Under the pieces are notes generated by a model. It was not told where the DNA came from. It made no database searches and saw only the letters and a program-made list of their open reading frames with translations. Below, in pieces: positions 44,288-52,306 of a stretch of 64,000 bases of DNA. Position numbers and translations under genes: made by a program. Each line of letters begins with the position of its first letter. The stretch's first letter is position 1. Source of the stretch: Candidatus Poribacteria bacterium (lineage in GTDB: Bacteria > Poribacteria > WGA-4E > WGA-3G). Location of the stretch: positions 150,131 to 214,130 of the forward strand of contig JAPPII010000092.1 of the NCBI GenBank assembly GCA_028820845.1. Reading direction: 5' to 3'.

Positions 44288-44710
44288 TCATGTCCTTCGT
44301 TGGAAAAGCTCAGGTAATATTGTTAAAAAATTAGGTAGTAAGAACGGATCTGATAACGGGCAAGTTCCCGCAATCTCGTGCTGATCATCTAAAACTACAA
44401 CGAAGTTAACATGCTCATCGCCATATAGGCTTATCGTAATAATACCATCACCGGGTCTCCATTCTAACCCAATCCCGCCATCTTCCAACCACATCAGGTC
44501 GGGCATTGGAATACCAGGAGATATTCGCTTCAGCAAAGTAGAGGTTTCGTCATAAGCTTGTTGTGGGACAGGCCTAACGTCGCTAACCACTTTACAGGTT
44601 TCCTCGACCTCCTCGCGAATTTCGTCCAGTTCGCGTTGGATGTGTTTCCTCAATAGTGACCTGTCTGCTGGCAGCAAGAAAGGATCAAAGTTATCTTGTA
44701 AGATTTTCAT
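44288..44710 (-). CDS. First member of an unknown gene pair
   Basis: A 140-residue acidic protein. The first part is a predicted helix (LRKHIQRELDEIREEVEETCK); the second is a beta-rich domain with PDLMWLEDGGIGLEWRPGD, IITISLYGDEHVNFVVVLDD. The family is not recognised. Its stop is followed after one base by the GTG start of the second member, so the two were surely co-translated. The pair lies as a passenger between hsdS and hsdM of system 2. Confidence 0.65.
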   Translation of the reverse strand: MKILQDNFDPFLLPADRSLLRKHIQRELDEIREEVEETCKVVSDVRPVPQQAYDETSTLLKRISPGIPMPDLMWLEDGGIGLEWRPGDGIITISLYGDEHVNFVVVLDDQHEIAGTCPLSDPFLLPNFLTILPELFQRRT

Positions 44711-44814
44711 AGTGTATCACCTATCAAAATTTGAGAGTCATTTCATGATATATCTTATATTTTAGCATGGTCCCCTATTAGATTCAATACCATTTCATTA
44801 CAGTTCACCTCATC

Positions 44815-45096
44815 TTATTCGTCCTCATCTCCCCACAATTCCCTTAAAAGTGCGTCCGCAATATAGTCGTCGTGGCGTTCACCCAGGTCTGTGACATCAC
44901 ATTCCAACGTTCCCAGCAAGGCAATAAGCGGATCGGGGTGGTCTTCATAAGGTCCTTTAACCACACGGATCTTTGGAACGACAGCATTTTTGAGACGTTC
45001 CTTTATTTTTGCAACATCGCATTCTAACGTGCCTGCTAAGGCGAGAAGCGGATCGGTATCCTCTCCGTTAAACTCGTCTCGATCTTTTTCATTCAC
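44815..45096 (-). CDS. Small antitoxin-like protein with a duplicated motif
   Basis: A 93-residue acidic protein. I chose the GTG at 45096 because GAGG lies about 8 bases upstream; a GTG at 45105 and a longer frame inside hsdS are less likely. The motif DPLLALAGTLECDV occurs twice (the second as DPLIALLGTLECDV), followed by TDLGERHDDYIADALLREL. Such motifs are known at the C-terminus of small antitoxin-like proteins that partner PIN toxins; no toxin is adjacent. A degenerate third copy forms the tail of the adjacent HsdS. Confidence 0.6.
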   Translation of the reverse strand: MNEKDRDEFNGEDTDPLLALAGTLECDVAKIKERLKNAVVPKIRVVKGPYEDHPDPLIALLGTLECDVTDLGERHDDYIADALLRELWGDEDE

Positions 45097-46534
45097 TTTC
45101 GTCACCTCGCAATTCCGCCAACGACGCACCGCCGATAGCGTTATCGCGGTGTTCCAACGCTCCCGCACGCGCGAGAAGTGGATAGTCATCGTTGTCTTGT
45201 GCTTTTGATTTCGTCCTAATCGTTTTTCTCCCTTTTGGTTGCTGCTTCTTTTCGTCTTTAATTTTTTCTAACAGAACACTTGCGGGTTCATCGTGTGGGT
45301 CTTGTGACACAAGTCTACCAGAAAATGCCTGCTTGAGGATAGACTGCCGCAAACGCGAAGCGCGCTTAAGTCCTGTAGCGATGGTTGTTTCGACCTCATC
45401 AGCAACTGCAAGGTGTCGCTCAATTTCAGAGACGATTTGTTCTTGTTCAGTAAGTGGCGGGATGGGTATCTTTGCCTTTTCCAAAAATTGAAAATGTCGG
45501 GAATATCCTCTGTCCGGAAGTGAAATTGCACGAATAAAATAATAAAACAATTTCGGATGGTACATTTCTTGAGATTTTATCACCTTTATCCCATCAGCAC
45601 CACCTACAAAGTCGAAGTCTACATATTTAATTGCTTTAGTATGGTCTCCAAAAACGATAACTGGTAATTCACATTCAATCTTTAGTTCTTCGTCGTTTGT
45701 GTATCCTCCGATAAAGGACGATCCTTGGTCTATTACTGGCAATTTTCCTTCAGATTCATATTCACCTTTTTTTACTTTCTTGCCACTTAGAGACACTTTT
45801 TTTATTACTTGTCCAACCGTTGTCTTTTCCCAATTTTCAGGAAATCCAGTTGAGTTATTCGTTGGCTGAGACTTATTTGAATATCTATCTCGCCATTCCT
45901 TTGTCAATTCCCCTTCAAAAGCAGCTTTGAGGATTGATTTACGATACCGCTGCAACTGCTTTTGTGCTTTTTTAAGGCTATCAACTGCTGCGTCTAATTG
46001 GGTAAATAGCACCTCTAATTTGGTTACGATACGGCCTTGTTCTGCCAACGGCGGAAGCGGAATTTTCAACTCAGCAAGTGTTTTAGTGCCTAAACGCAGT
46101 CTACCTGTTGTACCTTGCATTCTTGCTGTAAGCAAAGCGCGGACATCAGGAACTAACAAATAATAGAAGATATAGAATTTGTCGCTGACACCTTCAACTT
46201 CACGAATTGGAATTACTTCAGTTGTTGCTATACCAAACGGCGTTGGCAACTCTTGAATAATGCACTGTTTACCATTCTCAAAAGAAGGTGTGATTTTTGC
46301 CAGCAGAATATCCCCAGGTTCAAAGTAAGTTCCACTGCTTATTGTGTCGGTTGGCTTGTGTATAAAATTCTTTGAAAATAATGTCGCAATCGGAATCAAA
46401 CTCATCGGCACGAACGGGACTTCAGCATAGTCAGAATATCGTAAATCTCTCGGTTTCTTGGTAAACGTAGCAACCTCTCCAAATCTGACTATCTGCCAAT
46501 GTTCTGGCAAACCCATAGAATTTGTTTTACTCAC
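45089..46534 (-). CDS. hsdS: HsdS specificity subunit (system 2) with an antitoxin-like tail
   Basis: A 481-residue HsdS. Target-recognition domain 1 starts GLPEHWQIVRFGEVATF; the first helical spacer is PPLAEQGRIVTKLEVLFTQLDAAVDSLKKAQKQLQRYRKSILKAAFEGELT. Domain 2 starts GFPENWEKTTVGQVIKK, and the second spacer is PPLTEQEQIVSEIERHLAVADEVE. After the normal end (LKQAFSGRLV, DEPASVLLEKI) there is a basic linker and YPLLARAGALEHRDNAIGG, a degraded form of the motif in the small gene downstream. It overlaps that gene by a few bases. Confidence 0.92.
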   Translation of the reverse strand: MSKTNSMGLPEHWQIVRFGEVATFTKKPRDLRYSDYAEVPFVPMSLIPIATLFSKNFIHKPTDTISSGTYFEPGDILLAKITPSFENGKQCIIQELPTPFGIATTEVIPIREVEGVSDKFYIFYYLLVPDVRALLTARMQGTTGRLRLGTKTLAELKIPLPPLAEQGRIVTKLEVLFTQLDAAVDSLKKAQKQLQRYRKSILKAAFEGELTKEWRDRYSNKSQPTNNSTGFPENWEKTTVGQVIKKVSLSGKKVKKGEYESEGKLPVIDQGSSFIGGYTNDEELKIECELPVIVFGDHTKAIKYVDFDFVGGADGIKVIKSQEMYHPKLFYYFIRAISLPDRGYSRHFQFLEKAKIPIPPLTEQEQIVSEIERHLAVADEVETTIATGLKRASRLRQSILKQAFSGRLVSQDPHDEPASVLLEKIKDEKKQQPKGRKTIRTKSKAQDNDDYPLLARAGALEHRDNAIGGASLAELRGDESE

Positions 46535-46667
46535 GCGCGTCCTCTGTTATTGAATTTTCGCGAGGCGTTGTCCGAACATACCCCTTTGGAACGTTTTAAA
46601 TTTGTTAACGCATTTGCATTAAGCAGTTTACCACAAATTTGACTCGGATGCCAACCATTTTTCTGTC

Positions 46668-46682
46668 GCGAGCAGCGCTCGC
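46668..46682. repeat. Short hairpin GCGAGC/GCTCGC
   Basis: A 6-bp perfect stem with an AGC loop, followed by TCCTACAAAGGAGG. It lies between hsdR and hsdS of system 2 in a 166-base spacer. It has the look of a dispersed palindrome; single copy in this window. Confidence 0.45.
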
Positions 46683-46700
46683 TCCTACAAAGGAGGGGAG

Positions 46701-49121
46701 CTAAGAAACCAACTTCTCTGTAAGATCCTTTAAAATCTCATCTAAGTCATCACCAAAGAGTTCATAAACTTTCACAACATTCCCAAGTTCGGCAAAAGGG
46801 GCATACTCAAAATCTGCCATCTGAATATCAAGCGAAATCGCAATATGATCCCGTATCATCTCAAGCCATTTATGTTGATCTGCCGTAAAAGTTTGACCTG
46901 CTAACCATTCCCCGAAACGTCGATTCACGCTTACACGGAAAGGCTCCAGAAAAGCACTTTCACCCATAGCAAATCGGACGAGAGAGATAATATCTGTACG
47001 CTGTTCAGTATTTCCTCGAACATTCTGTGGTGATCGTCTTTTGTAGGCAAACCACAAGGACTCGCGACTGAGGTTGTTTGAATGTCGTTGCAAAGCATTT
47101 TCTAACGCTTTCAAGTTGGCTTCTGTCAGGGTGCCTCGTGCCTCCGGAAGCCTGCAGAGAATTTGTAACGCTGTCAGTTTGTCTATATTATCATCAATGA
47201 ACCGCTTAAAGGCGTAAATAACCTCCGTTGCCTGTGTAGAACTTTGGAGGTCGAAACCGGTATCAAGGATCCGATCTTCGCTTATATCATCAAGGATTTG
47301 ATCGGTATTCCTTGTTGATGAGCTGCCTGAATCATCAGTAGAAGGCGGTTCACCCGGCAGGGACTGTGAATCGGTTTTGAGTGAGTCACAAACCCCGACC
47401 GCATCAACGATAATAAAGTGGGTTTTGGCAGTGGCATCTCCGGTAACGGATTGTAAATCATCAGAATTAATAACGCGCACGCCACGACCTTTCATCTGCT
47501 CAAAATAGCCACTGGAGCGAACCGCACGCATAAAGACCAAACACTCAAGCGGTTTAATATCGGTGCCGGTAGAAATCATGTCAACACTTACTGCGATCCG
47601 TGGGTTTAATTGTGTGCGAAATCTTCTGATGAGATCTTCCGGTTTATCACTCTGATAGGTAATCTTCTGACAGAAATCATCACCGCTGCCGAATACATCT
47701 CGGACAATACGGACAATATCCTCAGCGTGAGAATCGTCTTTCGCAAAGATAAGCGTTTTAGGAACAATACGTCTGTTGGGAAAAAGGTCCGTGAAGAGTT
47801 TTTCCTTGAAAGTCTGAATTACTGTCCGAATCTGGTCTGTGGCGACGATATCCCGATCCAGCTGGTTTTCCGTATATTCAACGTCAGCATCCAGTTCATC
47901 CCAATGGAGTCGTCGGGTTTCCCTATCTCGTCTTGCAACATAACTGCCCGCCTCAATATGGCTGCCGCTTTGCGTAATTGCGGTCTCAATCTTATAGACA
48001 TAGTAACCAACATTTACACCATCTTCAACGGCTTGTTCATGGCGGTATTCATAAATGAGATTATGGTCAAAAAAGCCGAGCGTTTGCCTGTACGGGGTTG
48101 CGGTTAGTCCAGTAATAAACGCGTCGAAGTATTCTAATACGTGCCGCCATTTGCCGTAGATAGATCGGTGACATTCATCGACGATAATAAGGTCAAAGGT
48201 GTCGATTGGTATGTCTGGGTTATAGGTAACTTGCTGCGGTAATGCGCCTTCAGTATCATTTTCAAAGGCAGAATCTTCCTCAGTATCAGTTGCATACTCA
48301 CTTTCACCTTTCAACATGGAGTAGAGACGTTGTAGTGTTGTGATACAAACCTGACTTACCGGATCAATAACATTACTGGAGAGGTGTTGAATGTTATAGA
48401 GTTCTGTGAATTTCCTACGATCATCAGGTGTTTCGTAAGCCTGAAACTCACGGAGGGTTTGCCTACCAAGGTTTCGCCGGTCTACGAGAAAGAGAACGCG
48501 TTTGACATTCGCAAATTTGATGAGTCGGTATGCACTACTTACAGCGGCGTGCGTTTTTCCACTGCCGGTTGCCATCTGGATTAAGGCGCGTTGCCGTGCC
48601 TCTCTCAAAGAGGCTTCAAGGTTGTTTATCGCCTCAAATTGACAATTTCTCAACGAACCTCTTTCTAAGCGGGGTAGATCCGTTTTAAGTCTCTCGCGTA
48701 AAGTTCTGGGTTGATGAAAGGCATCGGAAAGTGCTTCAGGCGTATGGAATGTAAAGACGGGTCGAGAACGGGAATTAGGATCTCGGATATCCCGAAAATA
48801 TGTTTCAACCCCCGTTGACGCATAAGAAAAGAAAAATCTGGTGCGATTAGGCAAATCATCTGGCAAACTTGCACGATACCGTTCCGCTTGTTGAAGTGCT
48901 CCGCTGAGGGTTGTTCCTTCGGGTTTCGCTTCAATAACCCCGATCGCGACACCGCCGATAAAGAGGAGGTAATCTGCACGCTGCTCGAATTTCAACGGAT
49001 ATTCACGAACAGCGACACCCAACGCAGCATTTGTAGCATGTCCAACGTAATTTTGGACGTGCCAACCAGCTGCTTCAAGCATCTTATCTATGTTGCGTCT
49101 GGCTCTCTGTTCAGCGGTCAT
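46701..49121 (-). CDS. hsdR: Type I restriction endonuclease HsdR (system 2, EcoEI-like)
   Basis: An 806-residue HsdR of the shorter EcoEI type. The N-terminal nuclease is RADYLLFIGGVAIGVIEAK (Asp50, Glu64, Lys66). Walker A is MATGSGKTHAAVS (about residue 185); the DEAD-like box is IVDECHRSIYGKW. Helicase motifs include TGLTATP, VSVDMISTGTDIKPLECLVFMRAVRSSGYFEQMKGRGVR (in parts). The C-terminal domain resembles EcoEI_R_C. It is clearly not a close relative of the HsdR of system 1, so the two systems were acquired separately. Confidence 0.94.
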   Translation of the reverse strand: MTAEQRARRNIDKMLEAAGWHVQNYVGHATNAALGVAVREYPLKFEQRADYLLFIGGVAIGVIEAKPEGTTLSGALQQAERYRASLPDDLPNRTRFFFSYASTGVETYFRDIRDPNSRSRPVFTFHTPEALSDAFHQPRTLRERLKTDLPRLERGSLRNCQFEAINNLEASLREARQRALIQMATGSGKTHAAVSSAYRLIKFANVKRVLFLVDRRNLGRQTLREFQAYETPDDRRKFTELYNIQHLSSNVIDPVSQVCITTLQRLYSMLKGESEYATDTEEDSAFENDTEGALPQQVTYNPDIPIDTFDLIIVDECHRSIYGKWRHVLEYFDAFITGLTATPYRQTLGFFDHNLIYEYRHEQAVEDGVNVGYYVYKIETAITQSGSHIEAGSYVARRDRETRRLHWDELDADVEYTENQLDRDIVATDQIRTVIQTFKEKLFTDLFPNRRIVPKTLIFAKDDSHAEDIVRIVRDVFGSGDDFCQKITYQSDKPEDLIRRFRTQLNPRIAVSVDMISTGTDIKPLECLVFMRAVRSSGYFEQMKGRGVRVINSDDLQSVTGDATAKTHFIIVDAVGVCDSLKTDSQSLPGEPPSTDDSGSSSTRNTDQILDDISEDRILDTGFDLQSSTQATEVIYAFKRFIDDNIDKLTALQILCRLPEARGTLTEANLKALENALQRHSNNLSRESLWFAYKRRSPQNVRGNTEQRTDIISLVRFAMGESAFLEPFRVSVNRRFGEWLAGQTFTADQHKWLEMIRDHIAISLDIQMADFEYAPFAELGNVVKVYELFGDDLDEILKDLTEKLVS

Positions 49122-49219
49122 TGTTGTTAATAAAGAAAATTAAGCATTTCGTAGATTAGGTTGAATCGAAACACAAAAATTGCACATAGTATTTTTGGAA
49201 TCTACTATAAACGGAAATC

Positions 49220-49325
49220 TTATGGTAAACCAGAAAAATAAATGAACATTTTACCCCGGCCTGGTAGGTGCGGTTTCTAACCGCACCGGTCCTGAATGTC
49301 TAATTAATTCTAAGGTTTACCATAA
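49220..49325. mobile_element. MITE-like element of 106 bp with a central hairpin
   Basis: Ends TTATGGTAAACC (49220-49231) and GGTTTACCATAA (49314-49325) are perfect 12-bp inverted repeats. The interior has AAAAATAAATG near the left end, the GGTGCGGTT/AACCGCACC hairpin in the middle (variant loop TCT) and a TAATTAAT stretch before the right end. The copy at 55401-55505 has the same order of parts, and fragments of the right end (TCTACTATAA) occur at 49201 and 62148. No coding capacity. Confidence 0.8.
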
Positions 49326-49372
49326 AATCCGCGTAATCCGATAAATCCGTGAAAATCCGCGATTCAGACAAA
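49325..49372. repeat. Word-repeat block ending CGCGATTCAGAC
   Basis: AAAATCCGCG, TAATCCGAT, AAATCCGTG, AAAATCCGCG, ATTCAGAC: same kind as 28868-28920. It abuts the right end of the MITE-like element. The rest of the 305-base gap between hsdR and the isomerase gene holds a right-end MITE fragment at about 49196-49210. Confidence 0.5.
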
Positions 49373-49426
49373 AGAAAAAATAAGGGTAGGCACAAGACCT
49401 ACCCCTACAATCTGTGTGAACTACGC

Positions 49427-50182
<756 letters not shown>

Positions 50183-50195
50183 AATTCTCTCTTTC

Positions 50196-50229
50196 TTTAG
50201 TCGCGAATCGCGAACTGCGAATCGCGAAA
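50196..50229. repeat. Word-repeat block of the GCGAA family
   Basis: AGTCGCGAATCGCGAACTGCGAATCGCGAA, a fourfold run of the 8-9-base word. It fills the spacer between two genes of the same operon and lies just upstream of the isomerase start on the minus strand. Confidence 0.6.
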
Positions 50230-51195
50230 TTACAGATCTACAGCTTTACCCGTGCGGAAGGAGGTACTCGCAGCGAGCATGATACGCAACGTCTCTAATG
50301 CATCGCTATAGGTTGATAGAATCTGTGAACTGTCTCCAGTTTTCACAGCGTCAATAAAGACGCGATCCCGGTCCTGTCCATCCTCGTTTGAGAGTGGCTC
50401 TGTTTCGCCACCACGGTTGACTTGGTTCGGACCACCGACGGTAACGACCAATCCACGTGTGAAAACTTCGAGTTGGACGCGTCCGAAACCTTGCATCGCA
50501 CAGCAGGAGACGATGTTCGCGACAGTGCCGTTCTTGAATTCGATGTTCACCATACTGATGTCATCTACATCATAGTTCTCAACATCGGTCAGGGTACCAC
50601 TTGCGGCAACACCGTGTACGGTTTTACCGTCACTGCCGAGGAGGAACCGTGCGAGATCGAAGATGTGTGTTGTCTGCTCGACGTGTTGTCCACCGGATTG
50701 TGCGCGTACGCGCCACCAAGGTGTACCCGGCAATCCACCGATCCAATAACCGAGTGCGCCGAGAATTTGCGGCTCTGCTTCGAGCATCGCTTTCGCGTTC
50801 TGGGCGTTGCCACCATAACGCCAGTGATAACCGACACTTGTGATGACCCCACTCCGCTGAATATCTTCATTGATAATGATTGCGGGTTCTAATTCGCTGT
50901 GGATCGGTTTCTCAATGAACATCGCAATTCCCTGTTCGCAAGCGATCCGTTCCTGTTCACCGTGTGCGAAAGGAGGCGTACAGATGTAAACCGCATCGAG
51001 GCCCTCTTTGTCGTACATTACGCGATAGTCGGTGTAAGCATTTCCACCAAATTCTTCGGCACGTTGTTTTGCACGGTCTTCGGAAATATCACACATCGCA
51101 CAGAATTCAGCATCGTCAAAATTTTCTTTGATGTTGCGCATGTGGGCACTTGCCATCCCGCCGGTTCCGATAAAACCGAGTTTCACTTTATCCAT
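50230..51195 (-). CDS. Gfo/Idh/MocA-family oxidoreductase
   Basis: A 321-residue NAD(P)-dependent sugar or polyol dehydrogenase. The Rossmann start is VKLGFIGTGGMASAHMRNI; AVYICTPPFAHGE and FIEKPIHSELE (E-K-P motif) follow. The C-terminal domain has GGQHVEQTTHIFDLARFLLG, with the conserved His. Substrate unknown. AAGGAGAAA lies upstream of the ATG. It begins the minus-strand operon with the isomerase. Confidence 0.92.
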   Translation of the reverse strand: MDKVKLGFIGTGGMASAHMRNIKENFDDAEFCAMCDISEDRAKQRAEEFGGNAYTDYRVMYDKEGLDAVYICTPPFAHGEQERIACEQGIAMFIEKPIHSELEPAIIINEDIQRSGVITSVGYHWRYGGNAQNAKAMLEAEPQILGALGYWIGGLPGTPWWRVRAQSGGQHVEQTTHIFDLARFLLGSDGKTVHGVAASGTLTDVENYDVDDISMVNIEFKNGTVANIVSCCAMQGFGRVQLEVFTRGLVVTVGGPNQVNRGGETEPLSNEDGQDRDRVFIDAVKTGDSSQILSTYSDALETLRIMLAASTSFRTGKAVDL

Positions 51196-51319
51196 ATTTT
51201 CTCCTTAACTTTCTCCTTAAAAAAATGTGTGCTTGGGGAGAATCCCTAAATTTCACGGATATAGTCTATCAAATGCCGATGTTATATAGCAAGTAATTTT
51301 TTTTCAAATGTGTTATAAT

Positions 51320-51412
51320 AGCAGTTGGCAGTTGGCTATTAGCAATTGGCTGTTGGCTGTCGGTTTCCATAGACCATCAGCCAAAGACCAAAGACCATCA
51401 GCCAAAAACAAG
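51320..51412. repeat. Word-repeat block with inverted halves
   Basis: The first half has GCAGTTGGCAGTTGGCTATTAGCAATTGGC-type words, the second CCATCAGCCAAAGACCAAAGACC-type words, which are near-complements. A long imperfect hairpin is possible. It ends 10 bases before the start codon with AAGGAGG in between. Confidence 0.55.
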
Positions 51413-51422
51413 GAGGAACACT

Positions 51423-52217
51423 ATGGGTTTCAAATTTGGATATAGCACGTTACGCTGGCAAACGCCGGATTTTGAGGAACTCTTGACACAACTCAAGGAC
51501 GCAGGTTGGGACGGTTGGGAGATGCGTCAATCCTTAGATTGGGTTGGAACACCGCAACGCATCCGAAAGATATGCGATAATGTGGATCTGCCGATTGCTG
51601 CTGTCACAGCACGCGGGCTGCCGATTGATAAAAACACGGAGCAGATGGAGCTCAATAAACGGCGTATGGACTTCGCCGCAGAAGTTGAAGCCGACTGTTT
51701 CATGTTTATGGGGGCAGGCAAACCGAAAGACCGTCCTGTCAATAGTGAGGATCTCGCTGCACTCGCCGATGTCTCCGAAGAATGGGCGGAGTACGCTTCG
51801 CAATACGGTTTGGAGGTCTGCTATCATATCCACACCAACACCACCGTCGATTCGATTGACGACTGGGCGAAATATATGAGTCTTCTCCGAAAGTGCAAAC
51901 TTTGTATAGACGTGTCGCATTCGGCACTCTGGGGTTACGATCCAATCGAATCTATACGCCGCTATAGCGACGCGCTCGTCTACGTCCACCTCCAGGACTA
52001 CGGCAGCGTCACGGGTGGCGACGATGGCACACCTTACGATGTCGGTTGGGTCGATGTCGGTGCAGGGACGGTCATGGATTTCCCGGGCATTATGTCTACA
52101 CTTGAGGAACTCAAATATGACCGCTGGGTCACGGCGTGTCCCGGACAGGTTGAAGACCGTTCAGATATCGAACGCATGAGCGTCAACCGCGAATATCTGC
52201 GGGAATTAGGGTATTAG
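51423..52217 (+). CDS. Sugar phosphate isomerase/epimerase (AP-endonuclease-type TIM barrel)
   Basis: A 264-residue TIM barrel related to IolE/Hyi-type enzymes. Visible: YSTLRWQTPDFEELLTQLKDAGWDGWEMRQSL, ADCFMFMGAGKP, LEVCYHIHTNTTVDS, CKLCIDVSHSALWGYD with Asp and His, YVHLQDYGSV with His, and VGWVDVGAGTVMDF. AAGGAGG precedes the ATG. It is not close to the other isomerase at 49427. Substrate not inferable. Confidence 0.87.
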   Translation: MGFKFGYSTLRWQTPDFEELLTQLKDAGWDGWEMRQSLDWVGTPQRIRKICDNVDLPIAAVTARGLPIDKNTEQMELNKRRMDFAAEVEADCFMFMGAGKPKDRPVNSEDLAALADVSEEWAEYASQYGLEVCYHIHTNTTVDSIDDWAKYMSLLRKCKLCIDVSHSALWGYDPIESIRRYSDALVYVHLQDYGSVTGGDDGTPYDVGWVDVGAGTVMDFPGIMSTLEELKYDRWVTACPGQVEDRSDIERMSVNREYLRELGY

Positions 52218-52295
52218 CAAATAGCGAACCGCGTATCGCGAACCGCGAACCGCGAGTTGCGGTAGGCGAATAGCAAATAGCGAAATTCAAACTGG
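52217..52295. repeat. Word-repeat block of the GCGAA family
   Basis: AGCGAACCGCG, TATCGCGAACCGCGAACCGCGAG and AATAGCAAATAGCGAA words run in succession between the isomerase stop and the MutL-family start. It is the longest GCGAA-type block seen. Confidence 0.6.
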
Positions 52296-52306
52296 AGACT
52301 GAGTGC

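Noticed and set aside
50196..50229. GCGAA word blocks as CRISPR arrays
   Set aside because: Units are 8-9 bases with no spacers; they are shuffled words, not repeat-spacer units.
50422..50892. 156-codon plus-strand frame opposite the Gfo/Idh gene
   Set aside because: Antisense shadow of a well-supported oxidoreductase.
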